NCBI GenBank assembly: GCA_027596035.1
Contig: JADGJA010000001.1
Span: 1-64,000, forward strand
Source: Thoreauomyces humboldtii
Lineage: Eukaryota > Chytridiomycota > Chytridiomycetes > Spizellomycetales > Powellomycetaceae
Length of the DNA: 64,000 nucleotides
Reading direction: 5' to 3'
Shown here piece by piece: positions 43,878-54,121 of the stretch (the first letter of the stretch is position 1; each line of letters opens with the position of its first letter). The notes under the pieces are model-generated. The model was not told the DNA's origin. It ran no database searches and was given only the letters and a program-made list of their open reading frames with translations. The position numbers and the translations under genes were made by a program.

Positions 43878-44585
43878 GGGGAGGAGGGGACACTGGCTTG
43901 GCTGCGCATCGGCGTCGTGCTTGCCACCTCGCACCAGTCTTTGCAGAACCAGTTTCGGACAGGGTGCATGTTCCACTTTTGTTTATTTATCGATTTTCCA
44001 GTGGAGTGTTTAACGCTCTCGCATTTTCAATATCATTGGTTTTTAGTAGAAGTATCGCCGTCCGGAGAAAGGATATGCTTTAAAGGAAAGGGAAGAGCCT
44101 GCAGGTCCAGCTCGCAGTGAGCGATGCAAGGAAGAGGCAGGCTATCGAATCCCCCCTTTGCTCCTCGCCCTCACTTCCCATACAGCACAAGGGGCTTGTC
44201 CACCGTTGACCGTTGACGTTGTCCCAGGTTTGATGCTGCTCGTTAGAGCGGTGCTGCCGGGCGACCCCTTTAGACCGCTACTCTTCTCGCTCAAAGATCT
44301 GAAGCCCGCCGACGGCCTAATTAATGAAAGTTGACAGAGTGTCCAACCCGAAGCCGAAGCCCGTTGGCTGGCTGGGATAACGATGTCTCCCGCTCTCTGC
44401 TATTGCTCTCTCTTGCTTGGGAACGCAAAAGTCGATCTGATGCCCAGCTCGCTGTTCTTGGTGCATGCCGGTGAGCTTCCTCCGTGAGCCGCGCCACAAT
44501 TGTCAGGAAGTTTAAAGATGAGCTGGTCGCAGGTGATATTGAATGTATTATTAACCTGCCAAGCGATATCTAAGATCTATGTCTA
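43878..44585. other. intergenic region
   Basis: About 700 bp between convergent genes. No coding signal, repeat or RNA gene that I can support. Confidence 0.4.
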
Positions 44586-45242
44586 TCAATGGTAAACCAT
44601 CGTCGTATTGTAAACAGGTCCTCCTCGATCCGTCGAGTCCCCAAGCTCCGGCATCCAGGAGCCACCTGTCAGGGGACCGTCAGGCACGTCTGGAACGAGA
44701 GCGGCAGTGGCAGCGCGATGCACGGTGAAAGCAGCGTTTTGCGGGATAACTGGCCACTCACAGGACCGTGTAGGTCTCCAATCGTAAGTAGGGCAGGGAA
44801 GACCGTGATAAAGGTAGTACTCGTAGACAATGATGGTTCCGGCGTCGAACGTGTTTTTGTGCTGTGGACTGTCGCCAGCGATTGAGACATCCCCGTCCGT
44901 GTTATGACCCCAGATTCGTAGTCCGCTACCGGGGTTGGCCGCAACCCCCGGGAAATTCATCTCGAATTTGTCGAAGTTTGCTGTGACTATTCCGTTGCAG
45001 AAACTGTGGGTGCCAGCCACGTTATACATGCTGATGCCTGTTTTTTCGGCGCACAGGACAACACCGTTCTTGCGCCAGAGCGCTCCGATAACGATGTTGA
45101 CGGCAACAGGGAGCGCTGCAACTCCGTCCCCCCCGCCGACATTGATGTCGTTTCCTGCGAATCCCTTCCGATCAATGTGGTAGACGATACCAAAGAAGTC
45201 GCCTCCGCCGTCGCAATAAAAGGCAGGTTGCCTTTGATCCAT
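44586..45242 (-). CDS. orphan protein, possibly secreted, N-terminus uncertain
   Basis: ORF of 218 aa from ATG 45242. It is rich in Gly, Asn, Thr and aromatic residues, with blocks GIVYHIDRKGFAGNDINVGG, GVVLCAEKTGISMYNVAG and IWGHNTDGDVSIAG. There are few lysines and no membrane helix, which resembles an extracellular beta-rich protein. The ATG sits just after a pyrimidine-rich TTTTCCCCAG, a plausible acceptor, so an upstream exon with the signal peptide may be missing from this model. I do not recognise the family. Confidence 0.5.
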   Translation of the reverse strand: MDQRQPAFYCDGGGDFFGIVYHIDRKGFAGNDINVGGGDGVAALPVAVNIVIGALWRKNGVVLCAEKTGISMYNVAGTHSFCNGIVTANFDKFEMNFPGVAANPGSGLRIWGHNTDGDVSIAGDSPQHKNTFDAGTIIVYEYYLYHGLPCPTYDWRPTRSCEWPVIPQNAAFTVHRAATAALVPDVPDGPLTGGSWMPELGDSTDRGGPVYNTTMVYH

Positions 45243-45698
45243 GGCTGGGGAAAACCATGATTGAGCAAACTGAACCTTCTATGCGTCAGCACAATAGTAC
45301 TGACGAATATTGTTACAAGCGTTGCTTGTAACCGCTGACCAGACTCCCCAGGGATTACATGTTCTGCTTTGCGACCCTGTGACACATTGTAGGGTGTGGC
45401 AAGTCCTTCCAATCACCGTCAGGTGAGCAGTCTAGAGAAAAAAAAAACAGAACAAATTAGCAGCCTTGTAGAATGGAGACGACTTCGATACTTGCACTCC
45501 CTTTTTTCAGTCAACTTACTACACGAGGAAAAGATGACCGAATTCCACTCTCGGCAGGACTCGGTTCACTTCGGAGCACCGCCATCAGCCGATCGGTCAA
45601 ACGCCGGGTAGACGCAGCTAAGGAACGAGAAGCTCGTTTGATTTATGTAGTTTGCGTGCAGGAGAAGAAGGAAAGGAAGGATGCCAACGCTTCTCGTA
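45243..45698. other. intergenic region
   Basis: 456 bp with an A10-type run near 45437 and no supported gene. It may hold a missing 5' exon of the preceding minus-strand gene. Confidence 0.35.
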
Positions 45699-47075
45699 TC
45701 AAAGTGCGTCATTTTTCTCGTCGTACGCCGACAGAGGATTCTTGCTACCATTGGTCAAATTGGGAACGAAGGCAAAGTGGTGCCAGCTGATGATGGCGGG
45801 GTCTACTTCCGCGATCCTGTGCAGCACTGAGTCTGGGAGCAGGAACGGCCGTCCTCCGATAGCCGTCTTGAGCAGCTTGTACCGGAAGTCCTGTGAGACC
45901 TTGAGGGGAGTGTCGAAAGGGGTCTCCCAGTATACAGGAAGGAGGCCGATGGCAAAGCTTAAAAGAAGCTCCACCTGGTGGCCGTATGCAGAGAGCTGAG
46001 GAGATAGTACGTCGCTCCACGCGAGACAGTACCGGTAACCGTCCAGAGTAGGTTCGGGACCGGTCGAAGAACAGTAGGCAAGCATATCTGGATCATCCGG
46101 GAATACGTCGGGTACCAGATCAAGGGCAGCCTCGGGGGACCCGAAGGCGGGGAGCAGGCGTTGGGCGTCGGGTAGATCCGTGTGTGGAACCCAGTTAGTC
46201 ATGAGCTCATCGTCCAGGCAAGCGAGCAGGGTGCCCAGGTGCTCGTTTCCCTCTGGCAAAGTACGCTCCTCGCCCATGGAGGCGGCGACGGCGACCAATC
46301 GGCAAGACTCGATGTCACGTATTGTCGCATTCCAACCGGTCCAGCCAGTGTTATACTGCATGCGATAGCGGTGCCAGGTTCCTGCACCGTCACAGATCTC
46401 AAAGTCGTGGTAGCTTTGCGTCGTGAGGCGGTCGGCCGTATCCTCCGTACCGGGCCTAGTCTAGGCCACCCCAGATGGATGCGTTGGTCAGCATAGGGTC
46501 CAGCATCATGGGGAAGTCCGGGTGGTGCCACTCAGAGGTACGCGGGGAAACGTTGAGATAGATCCTTTGGAGCAGCCGGACATGAAGCTTGCGCTCCCAG
46601 ATGGATGGGGGCAGCACCGGACGGGTGAGGTATCGGCGAAGAACCTCGTTGTAGATTGTAGGATCCTTGTGCCAGCCTAAAGCATCCGGTCCGAACCATC
46701 GCCCCTCGAAGTCCTTCCCGTACTCGGGTATGTAAACAATTCGTCCGGGTGAGGTAACGTGCTGAACGGCGGCCATTTGCTTCTTGGTATTCTTCCGGGG
46801 AATGAAAATGGGCGCGTGTAGGTCGGGAAAGGAAGAGTAGGGCGAGTCCCTGTCAAGGGCTCTCCAGTTGCAGACGTAGCATCCGCAGCAGGTGCTGAAG
46901 GCATGCGGGCCAGGCAGGTGCACGACCTTCTCGTCGTTGGGTCAAGGCGGTATACTGGAGGGGTTGCCTTTGGATCCGACGGAGAATGGGCGGCTGTTGC
47001 TGTTGCCGTAGGAGCTTGGTATTGGACCTTTGCTGGTGTCATAGTTCTCGGTGACAACGGAAGCCGTTGATTCAT
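45699..47075 (-). pseudogene. orphan gene with broken or unresolved frame
   Basis: Two well-formed minus-strand blocks belong together. Block 46456-46923 contains FSTCCGCYVCNWRALDR, RIVYIPEYGKDFEGRWFG and PMMLDPMLTNASIWGG. Block 45699-46415 contains FEICDGAGTWHRYRMQYNTG, LGTLLACLDDELMTNW and YWETPFDTPLKVSQDF. They are in different frames, and the join near 46400-46460 has no intron I can place confidently. Upstream, a third frame (from ATG 47075, MNQRLPLSPRTM) would need another shift near 46930. The gene may be decayed, or have unusual introns. It abuts the LTR-like end of the copia remnant. Family unknown. Confidence 0.45.
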
Positions 47076-47091
47076 CTCTACGAGGAGGAGG

Positions 47092-47900
47092 TGTTCTGGT
47101 AATGTCTGTATTCGCTGTACGTAACGTGCGTACGAACAGGGGAGAGAGTGGGAGAAAAGGGAAGAACTAGGGCTACAGTTGTAGGGTTCGCAACACACCC
47201 CCTCACTCGAATGTCCGTTCGTCGGCAGCCGTCATGCTGCAGCCGTCGTGCCGCAGCCGGTATGCCGAGGCCCAGCGCTATACGATGGGTCTTGAACTTG
47301 TGCTTGTCCAGAGCCTTGGTGAAGATGTCGGCGGTGTTGACGTCCGTGGATACGTATCGCAGCTTGACCTTCTTCTTCGCCACGGCGTCTCGGACAAAGT
47401 GGTGTTGGACGTCGATGTGCTTCGTCCAAGCATGATGGATGGGATTCTCCGTGAGCTTGATGGCGGATTGGTTGTCGGCTCGAATCTCGGTTGGTTCTGA
47501 GCGGTCTGTGTGGATGCCGAGCTCGGTCTGGAGGATGCGATGCCAGAGGGCTTCTCGGGTAGCTTGCGAAGCTGCCAGGTATTCCGCTTCCTTTGACGAG
47601 AGCGCTGGAGTGTGCTGAAGCTTGCTGCACCAGCTCGTACAGTTTCCTTCCTCGAAGCCGAGATAGAATGCGTACACCCTACGAGATCGGCGTGTCTCCT
47701 CTCGTTGGCCCAGTTGGAGTCGGTGAAGCCATACGCCGCGCGGGCCTCGTCGATGACCTCGGCTGCCGTTGGTCGACCTGGGTGTCTGCCGTCGTGAGTT
47801 TAAGGACGAGGCGTGGCTATGCGTAGGTACAGTTCGGGGATTTCGTGGTAGATGAGTGCCAGCTTGCTCGTGACCACTGTCCTTCCGACGCAGCATACTG
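47092..47900 (-). mobile_element. 5'-truncated Ty1/copia retrotransposon remnant
   Basis: On the minus strand, about 47240-47610 encodes the end of a copia polyprotein: the RNase H C-terminal block (LSSKEAEYLAASQATREALW, then ADNQSAIKLTENP, then HIDVQHHFVRDAV and ADIFTKAL). The sequence 5' of this is in shifted frames, and nothing of gag, protease, integrase or most of the reverse transcriptase is present. Downstream a purine-rich tract (GAGTGAGGGGG, 47198-47208) is followed by TGTGTTG, so the LTR may run from 47197 to about 47092 (TG...CA, about 106 bp; the far end is tentative). The element is clearly defective. Confidence 0.8.
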
Positions 47901-48140
47901 TATGATGTTCAGTTTTATGGTTCATGGATGATTACCTATACGAAATTATATTTCAAAAGTTACGTTAAACAAAGGATTAAAAAGTGGGGGAGACTAACCC
48001 CAATGTACAGACAGACGACGACCCGATTGAGTTTTTTGTTCAAAGTCCACCAGCCTTCCTGAGACTACGTCTTTCCGACACCTGGTTACGAAGCCTACGA
48101 TACGCTCGAACTGTATAAAGCCTGTCAAGACCCTCTCTCT

Positions 48141-49728
48141 TCAGCTTGGTTCCGTCGAGGGGCGGAAAGTAATAATCTGTGAAAGCGGAGGACGATGCAT
48201 TCCTGACCCTCTATTGCTGTTCTTCGGTGAGCTTGCTCTGCACAGATCTCGCAGGATGTGGCACGGACGGTGCCGCCGCGGAGACGGACGTTGCAGCGGC
48301 CGCACCGCTGACGCCCGACAGGGAGAGTGCGTCGAGTTCGCCGACCACGACGCGAGGATGGCTGGATCGGCGGGACTCGTGGGTTGGGAACCCTTGAGTC
48401 TGGCGATGGCGTGATCGTCCCCGTGGGTGGCCGCGAGGGTGTACCAGGAAAGAGCCTCGTTCATGTCCCGTGGGACGCCCACCGCCGTCTCAGAGTAGAA
48501 TCCGACGGCGTACTCTGCCTTGGCGAGTCCGCGTTCGGCGGCTCTTCGCGTCCACAGGTAGGCTTCCCGTTCGTCGACCGGAAGGACGGGAGTGCCGGTG
48601 ACGGGATCCTCGGCGCCCGTAAAGTGCCAGGCTGAGAGCTCGCACATGGCTTCCGCCGATCCTTTCCTTGCGGCCTGACCGTAGGAACGGATGGAGGCGG
48701 CAGGATTGACGGGTGCTCCCAGGTCCCCGAACGGGATGCCACGTGCCCGAGATCGGCGGCTCGGACAAGCAGTCGGAGGGCTTCAGCAGGATCAGCGTGA
48801 CCATTGGGAAAGACTCCCGAAGAGTCACCGTGTTCATGAAGAAGAGCGAGTTGATATAATGCGTGAGGGTGCTTCGCCGTAGCAAATCTCGCGGACAGGA
48901 CGAACCACTTGACGGATGCCGCTGCATTCTGTTGCTGTCCCAACTCGCCCGTTGCCAGCACCGTGCTTAGGCGGTACAGGGCTCCCGGGTGGTGCGCGAT
49001 AGCTGCCTTTCGGTACTTTTTCAAAGCGCGCACGGGATCCAGTTGGGCTGAGGTTCCTCTCCCGTGCTCGTAGCAGAGAGCGGCATGGTAGCAAGCGTCG
49101 GCATGACCGGATTCCGATGCCGCAAGGTACAAAGGGAACGCGGCTTCGTAGTCGGGTCGGTGCCGTATCCGACTTCCGGGAATTCCCGTGATCAGAAGAC
49201 TGGCATAAGTGAACTGAGCATCGGAATGCTTCTCCGAGGAAAGCTCCTTGAGCACGAGCATGGCCTCAGCAATGTGCTCCTTTTCCCCAGTTCGAGGTAC
49301 CGCACGTTTTCCACTAGGTACTTGGCATAGTTATACCTCGCATCGCGCTGGGCTGTCCTGCGCTCGGCGGTCACCACAGGGTCCAACGAGGAAGCGCTTT
49401 CGCTCAAGGTCCTCGTCACATAAGCGGCGTGCTTGAGTTGGTCGATTGTTTCGATGATGCGGATCTGCGTCTGAAGACGGTCCTCGGAATGCTTCAGCTT
49501 GAAAATAGACTGTGGGTTGGCGTTGGCTGGATCGAGGGGTAACGGGGTGTCGCCTTCCCCCTCGCCCTCGCTGGAGGTCAGACTGTTTACACTTGGACGG
49601 CGTTCGCGGCGAGTGTACGGGCTCAGGGTCGGCGTGGGGGTAGAAGGTGCGGACCGCTTAGGCGGATTTCCGTCTTCGGAGATAATTGGGCCGTGCAGGC
49701 CGGGGGAGTCTCCGCATAACACGCGCAT
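48141..49728 (-). pseudogene. SKT5/CHS4-like SEL1-repeat protein with frame breaks
   Basis: The SEL1 repeats are those of fungal chitin synthase activators: DAQFTYASLLITGIPG, CYHAALCYEHGRGT, MCELSAWHFTGAEDP, AEYAVGFYSETAVGVP. After the N-terminal AKYLVENVRYLELGK the frame must shift by one base at about 49278-49290 (an AAAA run in the coding strand) to reach EHIAEAMLVLKELS. A second break at about 48721-48740 joins LGHVAS to FGDLGAPVNP; the part of the repeat normally between them (about 9-10 residues) is gone. A possible third break near 49750 separates the most N-terminal frame (from ATG 50013). Either this is a pseudogene or the assembly has errors. Yeast Skt5 activates chitin synthase III. 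Confidence 0.7.
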
Positions 49729-50013
49729 TGCTGTCGCCGCAAGCGGACGGCCTGCCTACCACGGGCGGTTCCTCAGAACCTGGAGGAACGTAGAAGTCGA
49801 GGTCTCCAAGGTCTTCTGCCAGAGACAAGCGCTTGGCCGTCGCCCTCGTGCCAGAGGGTCTCGTCCCATCGAGGGAAGAGCGTCGCGAGGAGGCCGAGTG
49901 ACCCGAGTGGACGGAAGCAACGCCCCGTGGCCCGGTCGAAGAAGGCTCCCAGAAGGTCCAAGCCGTAATGGAGCGGGAAGGAGCGCGCGGGCGTGACGAA
50001 GCTGTCGCCAACA

Positions 50014-50874
50014 TTTCCTGAGCGAGGCGAAAGCGAGCGAGAGAGGACGCCGGAACGGAACGAGAGAAAGGAACCTGGAGCTGTAAGAGCACGAAGTGTA
50101 CTGATTCCGATACGAACCCCAACGATAGCGCTCTGAAGAGACGACAGACCTCGACACACACAGAGGGAGCGAGACGGAGAAAAAGACTATAGATCTATAT
50201 GGTACTGTCGCGATGGAAGTACAGTACGGGAGGAGGAGGGACAAGTCGTAGATAAGGGCGTCTTGGGCGTGGCCAAAGGGGAGACGAGAGCGAGAATGAA
50301 CTGTGAGAGTGTGAGGAATTTAGTTTTGCTGGCATGTGGCAAAGCCACCCTACTCTGCTTGTGTACGTATTACAGACCAAAAGGGTAGGGAAAAATTGGG
50401 TTGTGAGTGATCGTACACACGTGGACCCCCCACAGCCGAAGTGCTCGGTGCTGCAGTCAAAACGCCCGTGTCGACCAAGGGGGCTCCTTCCTGATCTCTG
50501 TGCAGGCCAGAGTACTGTACTGTACTGTACGTGAAGGTTCATGGCAGGTTTCTCCCTTGGCCTGATCTGGTTCGTTATACTCGGATTGTTTGTGCTGCAT
50601 GCGTATTCGTGTCATGCGTAACGTGATGTAGATCGTAACGTAGAGGATGGATAGTAGTCGGTAATGCAGTACTGTGCTCTGGGAATGGAACTAGAGAGAA
50701 TGTGGAGAGGGAATTGTAGTTCGCCGGGGGGAAGAGGGGAAGTCCCAGACTCCCAGTCTTCGCGAGCGGACTTACGCGAGCAATCGGCCCATACAGCAAA
50801 AGCTGTCCGAACGGGACTTCCCATCGCCTCGCTTTCGTTCATCTAAACTACAGCATAGTCCAACGCCTGAAGCA
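50014..50874. other. intergenic region, divergent promoters
   Basis: Between the SKT5-like locus (minus) and the kinesin (plus). Contains a short (GTACT)n-like microsatellite at about 50512-50530 and a palindromic AGATCTATAT motif near 50193. No gene supported. Confidence 0.45.
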
Positions 50875-53800
50875 ATGTCATCAAAATCAAAGCACGTCCG
50901 CGTGGTCATCCGGACTCGTCCGACCGCCGAGCTCGCGGACCACATGCTGCAGTTTGCTCCCGATCGAAAGGTTCAGTCGGATCCGTCCGCTTTTCTGACC
51001 TTGCTGTCAACATGTGCAAAGACTCATCGTTGGACCAACTACCCAGGCAGTCCACATCCATATCCCAAAGAGTGCCGAAGGAGGGTTCATCAACAATCAG
51101 CAAGAAGACTGGGACTTTCGCTTCGACAGTCTCATGCACAATGCGAGTCAGGAGGCCGTGTACGATGAATGCGCTGGGTCCGTCATGAAGGGTCTTTTGA
51201 ACGGGTATAATGGTGAGGTCGAAGGAGGCATCTGCGGGCGGGCTGGAAACGATTCTGTCACAACTGCTCTCGGACATGCATCAGGAGCCTAGTTTTGACC
51301 TGCCGTTATCCCATAGGAACAATATTGGCTTACGGACAAACAGGTAGGTGGCGGGAAGAGGTAGCATTGAAGGGACGAGGGGATAACCTGATGATCGTGT
51401 TCAAACTAGGCGCCGGAAAGACTTTCACGATGACGGGAGCTTCGGAGAACTACAAGCACCGAGGTCTGATCCCTCGTGCCATCTCCCAGGTCTTCCGAGA
51501 CATCGCCGACCGACCGCAGCTCTCCTACACGGCTCGGATCTCGTACATCGAGATCTACAACGAGCAGATGGTGGACCTCCTCGGAGACGAGGAAGCGGGA
51601 ACGTGCGGACTCAACGTCGTGGAGGACCAGAACGGTACGGCTCAGGTCAAGGGTCTCACGGTCAGGGTGGCCAACACGGAGGAGGAGGCTTTGAGCTGTC
51701 TGTTCGAGGGGGAGACGGCGAGGAGCATCTCGGAGCATCAGTTGAATAAGACGTCCTCTCGGTGTGTACTTGCATGTGTGCGGCGTGGGAATATATGGAG
51801 GAAAAAGCCACTAACACGATCGTGCAGATCACATTGTATATTCACCATATGGCTCGAGTCGCGATCTCGAGTGGAATCTTCCGAGAAAGTTCTGTACAGT
51901 AAACTCAATCTCGTGGATCTCGCCGGCTCCGAGAGACTCTCAAAGACGCAGACCACCGGGGTCTCGCTTCGGGAAGCCATGTGTAATGTTGGGAGCATGG
52001 AGCTTTACGACCTCAGAAGGGGACGCGATAGGCTGATTCTAGAATCCGCTGCTACGCAGATATCAACAAGTCCCTTACGTTCTTGGAACAGGTCATTATT
52101 GCACTCGCGGACAAGAAACGGTATGAGTAGATGATAAGAAGTTCCTTCTTATACGGGGTTTTCTGAAAATTTGGATGCCTACATAGAGGTCACATCCCGT
52201 ACCGCCAGTCCAAGCTCACCAATGTTCTTCGAGACGCTCTGGGCGGAAACTGCAATACTCTCATGATCGCAAACGTCCGGTGTAAGGATCGTCAACTATC
52301 CATCCATCTTGGTGATCTCGATAGCCCCACTGACCCGACATCTTCCAGGTGAACGAGACTACATTGAAGAAACAATCTCGACGCTTCGGTTCGCGACTCG
52401 AATGATGTGCGTCACCAACACCCCCGAGCTCAACGTCCAGTACGACCCCGTGGCTCTCATCAAAAAGTACGAACGGGAGATCCGGGAACTCAGGCAGGAG
52501 CTGTCGATGCACGACACGTTGAGCAATCGAAGTCACGTCCAGCACGAGGCTTTCACCGAACCGCAGAAGATGGATATTGGGAGAGGCGTGAAGGCCTTTC
52601 TGGAGAATGAGGAAGAGGAGTTGGAGGTGAGTGCCCATGGCCTTCTTTTTCGTTTGGCTTGTCAGTCTTGCTGAGATTTGGTCTATGGCGCTACAGATCG
52701 TCAGTCTCCGACAGGTAAAGGAGGTGTTTCATCAAATGCGAGCGCTCTACAAGCTCCAAGAACAGGAGAACGAAGACTGGCAGCGGATCCATAAGAGCAC
52801 CGTGGGAACCGGGATCGCCAAGGAGGAAGCGCACGAGCTCGTTCAACAGGGAAGAAGACCGTCCGACGGCAAGGACGACGGGGTAGGAGATCTGGAGGGC
52901 AGCGGATTTGGAGTCGGACTGGCACCCATCGTCGGAGGGAGGGGACCGCCGGGCGGACTCGCGACAGCGTTGGGACCTACTCCGAGGTCGAAGGAGAAGG
53001 ACAAGCATAGAAAGAGTCGAGTTACGCCCGCGTTCCTCCTCTCGGAAGACGACGACGCTCGGTCAGAGGTGAGCATTCAACACCCCTCGCTCCCTTCGCA
53101 TCGAGGAAGCTAGATTGCTGATATGTTCGGTTTCCGGCTGGTATAGGGTGTCCCAGACGCAGGCTACCGTCATATGGAAATGCTGTCCCCGGTCGATGTA
53201 TCAAACCTACCCGCACTTCCCGTATCGAGCTCAGCCGTAAAGTCCCTCGCACCACCACCATCACGGGCGGAAGAATTTGAATCGTTCAAACGTGGCCGTG
53301 GGCTGGACATGACACGGATACTGGCCGAGAACAAAGGTATACATTGGCAACATGCAGCGAAAGCAGCGAGTTTTTGTTCACTCTGACGAGCTCCTTCGCA
53401 GCGGTGCTGAAGGAGAAACGAAGGATCGCAAAAGAGTCTGCCGAACAGGTCAACGAGCTGAAGAAGCGCATTGACGGATTGAAGGACAGCATCGAGCAGA
53501 AGCGGTTCGGACGAGGCGTTCGAGGTAATAAAGCGAACACCACTCACGACCCGATGCAGGGGGCGACTGATCATTTGCTTTCCCCTTTTCGCAGCCGAAG
53601 GTCCTCAAACATCTGAAGTCATCATCGACGAAGAAGAGTACACATTCCTTACCACCCTCCAAACCCTCAAGACGTCGTACCGCACACTCTTCACTGCCCT
53701 TCTGCAGACCCGATCCGAGATAACCTACTGCTCAGCGCTCGTCGATCAGTGCCGCCAAAAGCTGATGGCGGAGTTCGAGGGATGGTACGAGGCTCAATAC

Positions 53801-53992
53801 GGGGGCGCCGCTGTCGGGGGCGCCGACGACAACGGTGCTATCGCAGAAGACGTAATGGACGTCGGAGAAAAGTTTGAGAGGATGCAGGTGGCCAGGATGG
53901 CAAGGGAAGATCCAGATTCTTTGCCGTTCTACAACGCGAGGAAGAGCGAAGGGAGAAAGGTGGGAAAGATAAAGGCCAGAAGGCATATGTAA
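50875..53992 (+). CDS. kinesin-9 family motor protein, KIF9-like
   Basis: Twelve exons: 50875-50970, 51047-51212, 51317-51343, 51410-51761, 51828-51982, 52060-52120, 52187-52290, 52349-52626, 52697-53068, 53147-53336, 53402-53524, 53595-53992; 773 aa. The P-loop GQTGAGKT is split by intron 3. Switch I is TSSRSH and switch [18 protein letters not shown] and [12 protein letters not shown] follow. The kinesin-9 signatures are [11 protein letters not shown] and [12 protein letters not shown] near the front, [11 protein letters not shown] after the motor, and a C-terminal EEEYTFL...[15 protein letters not shown] block. Kinesin-9 works in the axoneme, so its presence implies a flagellated stage. 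The donor of intron 7 (after residue about 320) is uncertain; I used a weak GTCAAC site that keeps the frame. Confidence 0.94.
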
Positions 53993-54121
53993 CTTCTGTG
54001 GATCCTTGATATATGTTCGCTTATATGTATGAGCGTGTGGATAAAACCTACTACGAGGATTATGGAGTTGACCGAGTGACAGAGACGCTTCCAGATGGCT
54101 TACTCATCCGGGGGGGTTGAC

